Positions 16,436-26,300 of a DNA stretch of 64,000 nucleotides are shown piece by piece. The stretch lies in NCBI RefSeq assembly GCF_016862075.1, contig NZ_BOMG01000004.1, positions 1 to 64,000 of the forward strand, given 5' to 3'. Every line of letters starts with the position of its first letter. The stretch's first letter is position 1. The DNA comes from Actinoplanes couchii (lineage in GTDB: Bacteria > Actinomycetota > Actinomycetes > Mycobacteriales > Micromonosporaceae). The notes beneath the pieces were generated by a model that was given only the letters and a program-made list of their open reading frames with translations, did no database searches and had not been told where the DNA came from. A program made the position numbers and the translations under genes.

Positions 16436-19400
16436 GTGACGGTCGCCGGGCGGCCGGCGATCCCCGCGCCGCTCACCGCGGCCACCGACACCGACATCGT
16501 GGTGGCCCGCGGCGCGGTCACCGTCACCGGCAGCGCGAGCGCCGACCCGTCGACGGTGCCGTAGAGGCGGCCGTTCACGGTCACCCGGTAGGCGGTGATC
16601 CCGGACGGGCCGGCCAGCGCCGGCGGGGTCCAGGTCACCGTGAACGAGGTGCCGGTGCTGCCCTTGGACACCGGGCTGGTGATCGTCGGCGCGCCGAGCA
16701 CGGTCGAGTCGACCAGCACCGAGCCGGCATCCGCCTCAGCGGTCAGCCCGGTCTGGTTGACCGCCTGCACGGTGATCTGCCACGTGCCGTTGTCGGGCAC
16801 CGTCACCGCGCCGGACGTCGCCGTCGCGGTGGCCGCCGCCCGCACCGTCCGGGTGCCGTCGGTCGCGACGATCGCGTACGTCTTGATACCGGACTCGGCG
16901 TCGATCGCCGGCGCCCAGGACACCTTGACGGCACGGGCCGACACCATCTCGGGCAGCTTCTCCGGTACGGCCGGGGACGGCGCCGTGGTGTCGAACCAGA
17001 TCGCGCCCGCCGACGAGGCCCGGCTGCTGTTGCCGGCCCGGTCCACCGCGGTGATCGACCAGGTGTGCTTGCCGGGCGGGGTGGTGACGGTGGCGGTGGT
17101 GGCGTTCGCCGGGACCGAGTCGGCCCGGTTGCCGTCCAGGAACAGGACGTACTCGTCCACACCACTGGCCTTGTCGGTGGAGGCGGTCCAGGTCAGCACG
17201 GTGTTCGCGTCCGCGCCGGTGACGACGACCCGGCCGGGCAGGGACGGGGCGGTCTTGTCGTACGTGTACCCGAGCGACGCCGGGGTCGAGGACAGCCCGG
17301 CCCGGTTGACCGCGGTGACCGTCACGTTCTGCCGGCCGTCGGTCGGCCGGTAGGTCCAGCTGGTGCCGGTCACGGTCGCCTTCTGGGTGCCCGCGGTGAC
17401 CAGGTAGGAGCCGATGCCCGACTCGGTGTCGGCCGACGGGTTCCACATGACCGTCACCGTGGCGTCCCGGCTGAAGCTGTCGGCCGCCGGCGAGGTGATC
17501 ACCGGTTTGGTCGGCGGGGTGCTGTCGGTCCACTTGGTGAACGTGCCGGACGGCCCGATGTTGCCGGCTGCGTCGACCGGGGTGATGGTCCAGGTGTGCT
17601 GGCCACCCGCGGCCTGGTTGACGAACTCGGGTTTGGTCACGGTCACCGCGGTGCCGTCGTCGACCTGCACCTCCCACGACACCGGGGAACCGGCGGCGGA
17701 GGCGGCGGCCCAGCTCAGCTTCGACTGGTCGGTGGCGAGCCGGATCCCGGACGGCGCCGCCGGGGCGGCCGTGTCGACACGCACCGGCACGGTGACGGTC
17801 CGGGAGGCCTGGCCGGCCATGTTCCGGGCGACCAGCGACGCGGTGTGGATGCCGTCACCGGACACCGTCAGCGTCGCCGACCGGGCGTCCCCGTCGACCG
17901 TGACGGTCTTGCCGTTCAGCGAGAGCGTGTAGGAGGCGATCCCTGAGCCGGGCGCCGACGCCGGGGTCCAGGAGACGGTGACCTGCCGGCTGCTCAGCCA
18001 GACGCCGGCCGCCGGGGCGGTGATGGCCGGCGAGAGCGGGACCGACGAGTCGATCCACAGCGTGGTCTCGGCGGTGGCGCCGACGTTGCCGGCCGCGTCC
18101 GTCGCGGTCACCGAGACGGTGCGGCGGCCGGGGGCGGCGGCGATCCCGGCGGGGGACTGGGCCACCGTCTTGACCAGTTCGCCGTCGACCGTGACCGCGT
18201 AGCTGCGGGCGGTGCCACGGTCGGCCGGGGCGACCCAGGTGACCGTCCGGCCCTCCTTGTCCACCTTCACGTTGGTCACCGCGGCGGGCGCGGTCGAGTC
18301 CCGGACCAGGGTCTTCGTGACGCTGTTCTTGATCAGGCCGGCGCCGTTGACCGCGACCACGACGATCGAGTTGCTGCCCTCGGTCAGCGGCACGTCGGCG
18401 GTCAGGGTGGCGCCGTCGGTGTCGGCGACCTTCTGGCCGTTGACCAGCACCCGGTAAGCGGAGATGCCGGAGTCGGGGTCGACGGCCGCGGTCCAGGTGA
18501 CCGTGCCGGTCGCGGTCTTCACCGGGGTGGTCACCGAGACGACCGGGGCGACCGACGGGGCGGTGGTGTCGGTGGCCGTGACGACCTCGACCTTCGCGAT
18601 GCCGTCGGCGGCCGACGTGACCTTCACCGACTGCTTGCCGCCGGGGATCAGCCACACGCCGCCGACCGGCAGGTTCGGCGCCGAGAACGAGGTGGAGGTG
18701 CTCGGCTGCATGTCGAGCAGCTGGGTGGTCGGCGAGCTGCCGGTGGTCCGCAGCCGGACCTGGACACCGGCCCAGGCCGGGACGCGCACGTCCCGGCCGG
18801 TCGCCGGGCGGTAGTCGACGAACACCGTGCCGGACGAGGTCTCCAGCTTCAGCCCGCTGGTGCCGGTGTGCGCGGACAGCGCCGACAGCGTGGCCGGCGA
18901 GGTGGTGGTGGTCTGCTGGAGACCGAGGAAGTCACCGAAGGCCGAGTTCAGGTTGCCGGAGGCGAAACCGTTGCGGGCGTACCCCATCACGTCGGTGGCG
19001 TCCTGGTACTCCGCGACCGTGCAGGAGCTGGACAGCGAGACCCGGGCACCGTTCGCGGTGCAGGTCGCCTTGTTGGCGTGCCCGAGACCGAGGTTGTGGC
19101 CGAACTCGTGGGTGAGCACGTCCTCCAGGGGTGTGCCGTTCACCCAGATCATCGGCCCGTTCACCGAGCCCAGACCGGCCCAGGCACAGCCGGACTGCTT
19201 CGGGAAGTAGATCCCGATGTGGTCCCGCGCGTTGGCCGGGGCGTCGACGCCGTGCGCCGCGATCGCCGCGTTGAAGATCGCGGTGTAGTCGCACGATCCG
19301 CTGGGCGCGGCGATCTGCTGCCAATCGCGGACGTCCACGCTGATGTCGACGCCACCGTTGGACTGCTCGGACCAGTAGGTCTTCGCCTGGTTCGCCAGAG

Positions 19401-19788
19401 CGGTGAGCGACTCCCGGGTCGCGTCGTCCTTGGCGGTCCAGAACACCGGCAGCAGCGTCAGCTCGTGCGCCCCGGAGGCCGCCGCCTGCGCGCGTTTCGT
19501 GGATCCGGTCAGCTCGGCGGAGACGACTGTCGTCCCCTCCAGCTCGACCTTGGCCCGGCGGCCCGAGGCCGCGCCGTCCAGTTCGCCGGGCGGCACCTCG
19601 AACAGCTTGCCGTCGGCCCGGACCAGGGTCAGCATGCGGTCCCCGCCGGCCGGGGCGTCCGGCAGCGGATCCACGATGACCGACTCGACCGTGCCGACGA
19701 CCGTACGGGTCTCGGGGGCGGGTGCCGCTGTCGCGCCCGGCGCGAGCAGGGCCATCGCCAGGAGCGATCCGAATCCACTGAGCGTCAT
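16411..19788 (-). CDS. Secreted M11/gametolysin-like zinc metalloprotease with repeat domains
   Basis: 1125 aa. Signal peptide at 1-22 (LLAMALLAPGATAAPAP). A propeptide-like region is followed by a metzincin domain with zinc motif HEFGHNLGLGH (227-237) and Met-turn DVMGYAR (M268). From about residue 400 the protein consists of roughly eight Ig/FN3-like repeats of 85-95 aa, each with a TAAVDPDSGI-like motif and a V(T)AVNxAG motif, often seen in actinobacterial secreted proteins; they probably bind wall or substrate. Conserved Cys pairs flank the catalytic domain. It acts outside the cell on proteins. Monocistronic; the 3' flank is repeat-rich. The start has no strong ribosome site. Confidence 0.85.
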   Translation of the reverse strand: MTLSGFGSLLAMALLAPGATAAPAPETRTVVGTVESVIVDPLPDAPAGGDRMLTLVRADGKLFEVPPGELDGAASGRRAKVELEGTTVVSAELTGSTKRAQAAASGAHELTLLPVFWTAKDDATRESLTALANQAKTYWSEQSNGGVDISVDVRDWQQIAAPSGSCDYTAIFNAAIAAHGVDAPANARDHIGIYFPKQSGCAWAGLGSVNGPMIWVNGTPLEDVLTHEFGHNLGLGHANKATCTANGARVSLSSSCTVAEYQDATDVMGYARNGFASGNLNSAFGDFLGLQQTTTTSPATLSALSAHTGTSGLKLETSSGTVFVDYRPATGRDVRVPAWAGVQVRLRTTGSSPTTQLLDMQPSTSTSFSAPNLPVGGVWLIPGGKQSVKVTSAADGIAKVEVVTATDTTAPSVAPVVSVTTPVKTATGTVTWTAAVDPDSGISAYRVLVNGQKVADTDGATLTADVPLTEGSNSIVVVAVNGAGLIKNSVTKTLVRDSTAPAAVTNVKVDKEGRTVTWVAPADRGTARSYAVTVDGELVKTVAQSPAGIAAAPGRRTVSVTATDAAGNVGATAETTLWIDSSVPLSPAITAPAAGVWLSSRQVTVSWTPASAPGSGIASYTLSLNGKTVTVDGDARSATLTVSGDGIHTASLVARNMAGQASRTVTVPVRVDTAAPAAPSGIRLATDQSKLSWAAASAAGSPVSWEVQVDDGTAVTVTKPEFVNQAAGGQHTWTITPVDAAGNIGPSGTFTKWTDSTPPTKPVITSPAADSFSRDATVTVMWNPSADTESGIGSYLVTAGTQKATVTGTSWTYRPTDGRQNVTVTAVNRAGLSSTPASLGYTYDKTAPSLPGRVVVTGADANTVLTWTASTDKASGVDEYVLFLDGNRADSVPANATTATVTTPPGKHTWSITAVDRAGNSSRASSAGAIWFDTTAPSPAVPEKLPEMVSARAVKVSWAPAIDAESGIKTYAIVATDGTRTVRAAATATATSGAVTVPDNGTWQITVQAVNQTGLTAEADAGSVLVDSTVLGAPTITSPVSKGSTGTSFTVTWTPPALAGPSGITAYRVTVNGRLYGTVDGSALALPVTVTAPRATTMSVSVAAVSGAGIAGRPATVTFSVKPEA

Positions 19789-19932
19789 GGCTCAGAGATC
19801 GGCCGGATGATCACGGACCTGAAGGATTTTGCCCCCGGAGCGTGACCGAAACGAGAGCTGCGCCGAAAGGTGACGGGTGTCGAAATGCAATATTCTTTCC
19901 CGATCAATCAACTACCTGGCCGGGGGAGATAT

Positions 19933-20736
19933 ATGAGCAAGAAGACGATCGTGCTGGCTGCCGTCGTGGCGCTGGCGATCACGGGCTGCGCCAAGGAGGA
20001 CACCTCCACCACCACCGAGAGCGGCGTCCCGCTGATCGAGGCCGGCTCGCTGACCACCTGCACCCACCTGCCGTACGCGCCGTTCCAGTCCAAGGACTCC
20101 AGCGGCAAGGTCGTCGGCTTCGACGTCGCGCTGATCGACCTGGTCGCCGCCAAGCTCGGCGTGACCCAGGAGATCGTCGACACGCCGTTCGAGGGCATCA
20201 AGTCCGGCGCCGACCTCAACTCCGGCAAGTGCGACGTGGCCGCCGCCGGCATGACCATCACCGACGAGCGCAAGAAGGTGCTCGACTTCGCCGACCCGTA
20301 CTTCGACGCCACCCAGGCGCTCGCCGTGCAGACCGGCAAGGAGGTGAAGACCCTGGAGGAGCTGGCCGGCAAGAAGCTCGGGACCCAGGGCGGCACCACC
20401 GGTGAGGACTACGTCAAGAAGCAGGTCGAGGAGAAGAAGCTCGACATCGAGGTCGTCTCGTACAAGGACCTCGCCGCGCTGCAGCAGGCGCTCGCCACCA
20501 ACCAGATCGCGGGCGCGGTCAACGACCTGCCGGTCTGGAACGAGTACATCAAGGCCAACCCCGGCAAGGTCGTCGTCTCGGCCGGCTTCGACACCGGTGA
20601 GCAGTACGGATTCGCCGTCAAGAAGGGCAACGCCGAGCTGCTGAAGGCCGTCAACGAGGCGCTCGCCACCGCCCGCAGCGACGGCAAGTACGACGAGATC
20701 TACAAGCAGTGGATCGGCGAGAAGCCCGCCGCATGA
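19933..20736 (+). CDS. Polar amino acid ABC transporter, substrate-binding lipoprotein
   Basis: 267 aa from ATG 19933 (GGGGGAGATAT ribosome site). Lipoprotein signal with lipobox LAITGC. The mature protein is a family-3 solute-binding protein: LTTCTHLPYAPFQ, GFDVALIDLVAAKLG, CDVAAAGMTITDERKK, DFADPYFDATQAL and LGTQGGTTGEDYVKK. These motifs fit binding of glutamate, glutamine or another polar amino acid. It is the first gene of a three-gene importer; its stop overlaps the permease ATG. Confidence 0.9.
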   Translation: MSKKTIVLAAVVALAITGCAKEDTSTTTESGVPLIEAGSLTTCTHLPYAPFQSKDSSGKVVGFDVALIDLVAAKLGVTQEIVDTPFEGIKSGADLNSGKCDVAAAGMTITDERKKVLDFADPYFDATQALAVQTGKEVKTLEELAGKKLGTQGGTTGEDYVKKQVEEKKLDIEVVSYKDLAALQQALATNQIAGAVNDLPVWNEYIKANPGKVVVSAGFDTGEQYGFAVKKGNAELLKAVNEALATARSDGKYDEIYKQWIGEKPAA

Positions 20737-21527
20737 AGCTGAGCCCCCGCCGCCGGCGGCTGATCGCCCGGGTCGCCGGCTATGTCGTCTTCGCCGCGGT
20801 CATCCTGGCCGTGGCGGGGGCCGCGGACTGGGACCGCCTGTCCGAGGCGTTCTTCCGGCTCGACATCGCCGGGGACATGTTCCCCGAGGCGATCACCGTC
20901 GCGCTGCGCAACACCGTCACGTACACGCTGCTGGCCTTCGTCTTCGGCCTGACACTCGGGCTGATCCTGGCGCTGATGCGGCTGTCGTCGATCCTGCCGT
21001 ACCGCTGGTTCGCGACCGCCTACATCGAGCTGTTCCGCGGGCTGCCGTCGCTGCTGGTGCTGTTCATGGTCGGCTACGGCGTGCCGCTGGCCTTCCCGGA
21101 CCGGGAGATCCCCGGCGGCGTCTACGGCTCGGTGGCCGTCGGTCTCGGCCTGACCGCCGCGGCGTACATGGCGGAGACCATCCGGGCCGGCATCCAGGCG
21201 GTGCCGAAAGGCCAGCTCGAGGCGGCCCGCACCCTCGGCATGTCGCACAGCCGGGCGATGATCTCGATCATCCTGCCGCAGGCGTTCCGGATCGTGATCC
21301 CGCCGCTCACCAACGAGATCATTCTCCTGACCAAGGACACTTCCCTGGTGTACGTCCTGGGCGTCACGTCCACGACGATCGAACTGACCAAGTTCGCCGG
21401 TGACACCCTCAACACGCGGGTCAACCCGACGCCGCTGGTGGTGGCCGGCCTGCTCTACCTGGTGATCACACTGCCGCTGTCGCAGCTGGTCCGCGGGCTG
21501 GAGCGCCGCGCCGGACGGGAGAGGTGA
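20733..21527 (+). CDS. Polar amino acid ABC transporter permease
   Basis: 264 aa with five or more transmembrane segments. The HisM/GlnP-type signature is present: [40 protein letters not shown] and the EAA loop [20 protein letters not shown] that contacts the ATPase. A single permease implies a homodimer. ATG 20733 overlaps the binding-protein stop. Confidence 0.92.
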   Translation: MKLSPRRRRLIARVAGYVVFAAVILAVAGAADWDRLSEAFFRLDIAGDMFPEAITVALRNTVTYTLLAFVFGLTLGLILALMRLSSILPYRWFATAYIELFRGLPSLLVLFMVGYGVPLAFPDREIPGGVYGSVAVGLGLTAAAYMAETIRAGIQAVPKGQLEAARTLGMSHSRAMISIILPQAFRIVIPPLTNEIILLTKDTSLVYVLGVTSTTIELTKFAGDTLNTRVNPTPLVVAGLLYLVITLPLSQLVRGLERRAGRER

Positions 21528-21532
21528 GGCTG

Positions 21533-22309
21533 ATGTCCACCATCGAGATCAGCGGACTGCACAAGTCGTTCGGCAACCTGGAGGTGCTCCGCGGCATCGA
21601 CCTGGCAGTCGAACCCGGCGAGGTCGTGTGCGTGATCGGCCCGTCCGGCTCCGGCAAGTCGACCCTGCTGCGCTGCGTGAACCTCCTCGAAGAGCCGACG
21701 TCCGGCTCGATCCGGGTAGCCGGCACCGAGGTCACCGACCCGGACTGCGACATCGACGCGGTACGCCGCGGCATCGGCATGGTGTTCCAGCAGTTCAACC
21801 TGTTCGGGCACCTGACCGTGCGGGAGAACGTGACGATCGCCCAGCGCCGGGTCCTCAAACGCAGCCGCGCCGAAGCCGGCCGGATCGCCGACAAGAACCT
21901 GGAACGTGTCGGGCTCGCCGAGAAGGCGGGCGCCTACCCGGCCCAGCTCTCCGGCGGCCAGCAGCAGCGTGTCGCGATCGCGCGGGCGCTCGCCATGGAC
22001 CCGCAGCTGATGCTCTTCGACGAGCCGACCAGCGCCCTCGACCCGGAGTTGGTCGGTGAGGTGCTCGCGGTCATGCGCGGCCTGGCCGCCGAGGGCATGA
22101 CGATGCTGGTCGTGACACACGAGATGGCGTTCGCCCGCGAGGTCGCGTCGCGCGTCGTCTTCATGGACGGCGGCGTCGTCGTCGAACAGGGGCCGCCCGA
22201 AGAGGTCTTCGGCGCGCCACGCGAGGAACGCACCCGAGTTTTCCTCCATCGTGTCCTGGAGCCCACCCGGGTCAGCGAGGACGAGATCGGCGCGCGTCCC
22301 GCCGAATGA
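21533..22309 (+). CDS. Polar amino acid ABC transporter ATP-binding protein
   Basis: 258 aa. Walker [11 protein letters not shown]-loop [14 protein letters not shown], signature LSGGQQQR, Walker [15 protein letters not shown] and switch His in VVTHEM, as in GlnQ/HisP. ATG 21533 follows GAGAGGTGAGG; an in-frame GTG at 21524 overlapping the permease stop is an alternative start. It ends the importer operon and is followed by a hairpin. Confidence 0.93.
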   Translation: MSTIEISGLHKSFGNLEVLRGIDLAVEPGEVVCVIGPSGSGKSTLLRCVNLLEEPTSGSIRVAGTEVTDPDCDIDAVRRGIGMVFQQFNLFGHLTVRENVTIAQRRVLKRSRAEAGRIADKNLERVGLAEKAGAYPAQLSGGQQQRVAIARALAMDPQLMLFDEPTSALDPELVGEVLAVMRGLAAEGMTMLVVTHEMAFAREVASRVVFMDGGVVVEQGPPEEVFGAPREERTRVFLHRVLEPTRVSEDEIGARPAE

Positions 22310-22315
22310 CGCACG

Positions 22316-22347
22316 GGGGGCTGAGCGTATCAGCAGCTCAGGCCCCC
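22316..22347 (+). terminator. Hairpin after amino acid ABC operon
   Basis: GGGGGCTGAGC (22316-22326) pairs with GCTCAG-G-CCCCC (22336-22347) with one bulged G and a 9-nt loop, starting 7 bp after the stop. Confidence 0.65.
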
Positions 22348-22543
22348 TCTCCTGCATTCCGGTGATCTCACCCGTGTCGAAGCCGGGTTTTCGAGGTCTG
22401 GAGTGACATCTGAGCAAAGGGGTCACCCAGGAGGAGTTTATGTCGTGTCATGTCCGGGTAAATGCCGAATTTTTGCTCCGAGATGCTTCAAGCTGTTGTG
22501 GCAGCGCTCAACGGCACTGCAAACCGTTTGAAGGGGAAATCTC

Positions 22544-22876
22544 ATGCGTAACACCGTTCGTTACACCGCTGGCCTGATGGTCGCGGCCGGTGCCGTCCTC
22601 GCGTTCTCGACCCCGGCGATGGCTGCCGACAACGGCCGCGAGCGGAACCGTGGCGGCGGCGACCGCTTCAGCCTGTCCAGCATCGACGCCGACTACTACC
22701 AGTCGAACCGGGCGTCCAACTCCAACTGGAACAACCAGACGGTGCTGAACAACATCGGTAACACCCAGTACGGCAAGAACAACTACAACGGTGGCGGTAC
22801 CGCTTTCGCCATCAACAGCACCGACCAGTACAACGACGTTCGCGGCGGCGACTTCGAGCAGTACCTCGGGCGCTGA
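22544..22876 (+). CDS. Small secreted Asn-rich protein, paralogue A
   Basis: 110 aa. Signal peptide RYTAGLMVAAGAVLAFSTPA, with likely cleavage after AMAA. The mature part is polar and Asn/Gly/Tyr-rich, with QTVLNNIGNTQYGKNNYN and NGGGTAFAIN. It is the tandem paralogue of the gene at 22945: both share the signal peptide, the LNNIGN-Q-G-NNYNGGGTAFA block and 110-aa length. Spacing of Q, G and N residues recalls amyloid/curli-like repeats, but there is only one such unit, so that is weak. Ribosome site GAAGGGGAAA precedes the ATG. Surface or matrix role inferred; function unknown. Confidence 0.75.
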   Translation: MRNTVRYTAGLMVAAGAVLAFSTPAMAADNGRERNRGGGDRFSLSSIDADYYQSNRASNSNWNNQTVLNNIGNTQYGKNNYNGGGTAFAINSTDQYNDVRGGDFEQYLGR

Positions 22877-22883
22877 GCCCCGC

Positions 22884-22915
22884 CTGAGCGGGCCGGGTTC
22901 GCCCGGCCCGCTCAG
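22884..22915 (+). terminator. UUCG-loop hairpin between the two paralogues
   Basis: A perfect 14-bp stem (22884-22897 with 22902-22915) closed by a TTCG tetraloop, 8 bp after the first stop and 17 bp before the next ribosome site. It could terminate or stabilise the 3' end of the upstream message. Confidence 0.85.
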
Positions 22916-22944
22916 CCCTGATCACAGTCTTGAGAGGAATTTTG

Positions 22945-23277
22945 ATGAACCGTACCGTTCGTTACGCGGCCGGCCTGATGATCGCCGCGGGTGCGTCCCT
23001 CGCGATCGCCGGTCCCGCGACTGCGGCCCCGAGCAATGACCCGTTCGGCAGCCGGGACCGTGGCAGCGACTTCTCTTCGTCGCGCAGCTACTTCGATGCG
23101 ACTCAGATCCAGAAGAGCATCAACACCAACGTCAACACCCAGGTCGTGCTGAACAACATCGGCAACGTCCAGATCGGCCGCAACAACTACAACGGCGGCG
23201 GCACCGCCTTCGCCCTCAACGAGACCTACCAGGGCGGCCGCCTTGACGGCGGGAACTTCCGGCAGCGGAACCGCTGA
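22945..23277 (+). CDS. Small secreted Asn-rich protein, paralogue B
   Basis: 110 aa from ATG 22945, with GAGAGGA 7 nt upstream; an upstream in-frame ATG at 22930 lacks such a site. Signal peptide YAAGLMIAAGASLAIAGPA, cleaved near TAAPS. The mature segment has TQVVLNNIGNVQIGRNNYN and GGGTAFALNET, matching paralogue A closely, while the N-terminal mature 40 residues have diverged. The tandem arrangement and equal length indicate local duplication. No Cys, no catalytic motif. Probably co-expressed with paralogue A unless the UUCG hairpin terminates. Function unknown. Confidence 0.75.
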   Translation: MNRTVRYAAGLMIAAGASLAIAGPATAAPSNDPFGSRDRGSDFSSSRSYFDATQIQKSINTNVNTQVVLNNIGNVQIGRNNYNGGGTAFALNETYQGGRLDGGNFRQRNR

Positions 23278-23320
23278 TCATCTGATGCACCACGTCGCCC
23301 GAATAGGGTGATGGATATCT

Positions 23321-23361
23321 GACGACGGACCCGAGGCGTATCACGCCTCGGGCCCGTCGTC
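23321..23361. terminator. Long bidirectional hairpin
   Basis: 19-nt arms (23321-23339 and 23343-23361) pair at 18 positions around a 3-nt loop, between the convergent ends of paralogue B and the GH2 gene. Confidence 0.85.
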
Positions 23362-23363
23362 CG

Positions 23364-26300
23364 TCAGGACTTCGTTGCGAACAGCTCCGCCACCTCGGCG
23401 TCACTGAGCGCGCGGTCGTACGCCCCGACCTGGTCGATCGAACCCGACCACCAGTCGACCCGGTTGCCCGCATACTTGGCCCGGCCCACCGACAGCGGAC
23501 CGGTGCTCACCACGTCCGGCCCGGCCGGCACTGCTGCCACCCGCTGGCCGTCCACGTACAAGCGGATCTCGCCGGTCGTGTGGTCGCGGACCCCGGCCAG
23601 GTGGTACCAGCGGTTCAGCTCCGGCGTGACCACCAGACGGGCCCGGTTGCCGCCCGGCGTGCTGAACGCGAAGGCGCCCTGCCCGTACTGCAGGTAGAAC
23701 GGGTTCTCCTTGGTCCGGCCGTCCTGGCTGACCACCGTGGCGTAGTTGCCGGGCACCTTGTCCAGGGTCACCCACGCGGAGACCGTGTAGTCCTTCGTGG
23801 TGTCCAGCACCGGCGCGGCGGTGTCGGCCGAGTCGCCGTCCCCGTCGAAACGCAGGGCCGTCCCGGTCACCCCGGGCACCCAGGACGTGTCACCGCTCAG
23901 GGTGAGGTGGCTGCCGGCGATGGCGTCCGAAGCCTTGGTCCCGCTGCCCTCGTCCAGCTTCCACGACCCCTTGCCGGGGAACGTCGCGTCGGCGCCGGCG
24001 GTGCGGCCGGCCTCGATCACGGCGAGGTTGATCGCCCGTACCGGCGCGGGATCGACCTTGATCTTCCGCCGGTCGTAGGTCCAGAGGCCGTTGAGCTCGG
24101 TCTCCAGGTCGGTGATCTGGGTGTAGACCGAACCGGACAGCTCCGCCCCGGCGGCTTCCAGGTAGTACGTGCGGGTGTTGTCCACGTACTTCGCGGTCAG
24201 CGCCGCCACGTCGGCGACACCGCTGTAGATCACCGCGGGCGGTCCCGGCCACATGTGCCCGGGCGTACGCAGGGTGAATCCGCCGTGCTCACCGTCCATC
24301 GCGACCCGGGTGGCGTCCGGGTACGGCGCGTCGTTGTTGACGTAGTCGTGGTGGTCGATCACGTCGCCCGCACCGGAGTCACCCTTGGACGAGCAGCAGT
24401 TGACACCGCTGTGCGCGTTCAGGATCCGGGACGGGTCCTCGGTCTTCAGCGCCGTCGCGATCTGGCCGGTGGCGGTCCGGTCCCACTCGCCCCAGCCCTC
24501 GTTGAACAGGATCCAGCCGATGATCGACGGGAAGTTGTGCAGCTGGCGCTGCATCTCCCGGCCCTGGCTGAGGAACGCGTCCTGCCCGGCCGTGGTGCTG
24601 ATGTCGGCCGACACGAAGTCCTGCCAGACCAGCAGGCCCAGCTCGTCGGCGTGCCGGTAGAACCGGGCCGACTCCACCTTGATGTGCTTGCGGACCGCGT
24701 TGAAGCCGAGTTTCTTCGTCTCCACCAGGTCGAAGCGCAGCGCCGCGTCGGTCGGCTGGGTGTAGAGGCCCTCCGGCCAGAACCCCTGGTCCAGGGTGGC
24801 CAGTGAGAAGACCGGCTCGCCGTTGAGCACCAGTTTCGGGAAGCCGCCGACCTTCTTGACCTCGATCCGGCGCAGTCCGAAGTAGCCCTTGACCTTGTCG
24901 TTGCCGAGCTTGACCTCGAGGTCGTAGAGGTACGGGTCGTCCGGGCTCCACAGGTGCGGCTTGGCGATCTTCACGCGCAGGTCCGCGTTGGACGTACCGG
25001 AAATTTGACCGGCCTTTTTGCCCTTTTTGTCGGTGGCGACCACGGTGACCTTGGCGGATTTCGAGGACTTGACCCGAACGACGACGGATCCGGTCGCCAC
25101 GTCCGGCGTGATCACCAGGTCGTCGATCGCGGCCGGCGCGACCGGCTCCAGCCAGACCGTCTGCCAGATGCCCGACGACGGCTCGTAGACGATGCCGCCC
25201 GGGTTGAGCGACTGCTTGCCCTTCGGCTGGTTCGGCCCGGTGACGTCGGTGACCGCGACGATGATCTCCTGCGGCCCCTTCCTGGTGAGCGCGCCGGTGA
25301 TGTCCGCGGTGAACGCCGTGTACCCGCCGGTGTGCTCGGTGACCAGGGTGCCGTTGACCCAGACCTTCGCCTGGTAGTCGACCGCGCCGAAGTTCAGCTT
25401 GATCCGCTTGCCGGTCCAGCCCTTCGGGACGGTCACCAGCTTGCGGTAGAACATGTGGTCCTCGCGCCGTTCGATACCGGACAGCAGCGACTCGACCGGG
25501 TACGGCACGGTGATCGTCTCGGCCAGCTTCTTCCCGAAGACCGGCTGCTCACCGGCCTCGGCCCCGGCGAACTCCCACGGCCCGTTCAGGTTGAGCCAGT
25601 CGGAGCGGACCAGTTGCGGGCGCGGGTACTCCGGCAGCGGATGTTTCTTGTCGACCTTGTCGCCCCAGGGCGTGGTCAGCCGGTGCGTGGAGTTGTTGAC
25701 CGCCGACCGGATGATCTGCGGAACCGTCTCGCCGCCGACGACCAGGCCGCCGGTGCCGTCGTAGTTGACCCGGACCCGCTGGTCCTTCTGCACCTTCTCG
25801 GTCAGCGTGACGATCAGCTTCGACCGGTCCCGCCGGTCCACCGCGACCGACTTGATCGGGAACCTGGTGGTGTCCACCTCGACCGACAGGTGCTGGGCGA
25901 ACTGTCCCAGGTTGCCGACGGGCGCGGCGAAGTCGGCGACGACGGTGGTGCCGCCGGCCGGGACGCTCAGGTCGACCGGGAAGATCTGGAAGCCGTCCGG
26001 CGGGGTGAACGCCGACTCGGGCACGATCTGTTTCGGCAGGCCCTCGGCGGCCCAGCGCAGGAACAGGTTGGCCCCGCCGACGTCCTGGAACATCTCGATC
26101 CGCAGGTCGTGGGCCTCCCCGGCGACCAGGCGCAGCGGCGCGGCGGTCTGCTCACGGTCCCAGTCGCCGACCCAGTGGTCGATGACCGGCTGCCCGTCGA
26201 GCAGGAACCGGAACCCGTTGTCGCCGATCATCGAGAACGTGTAGTCCCCGGTGGCCGGGGCGGTGATCTTCCCGGTCCAGCGGGCGGTGGTGTGTTCGGT

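Noticed and set aside
16411..19788. Large plus-strand open frames opposite the metalloprotease
   Set aside because: GC-skewed antisense shadows; the minus-strand frame has the signal peptide, HExxH motif and repeat domains.
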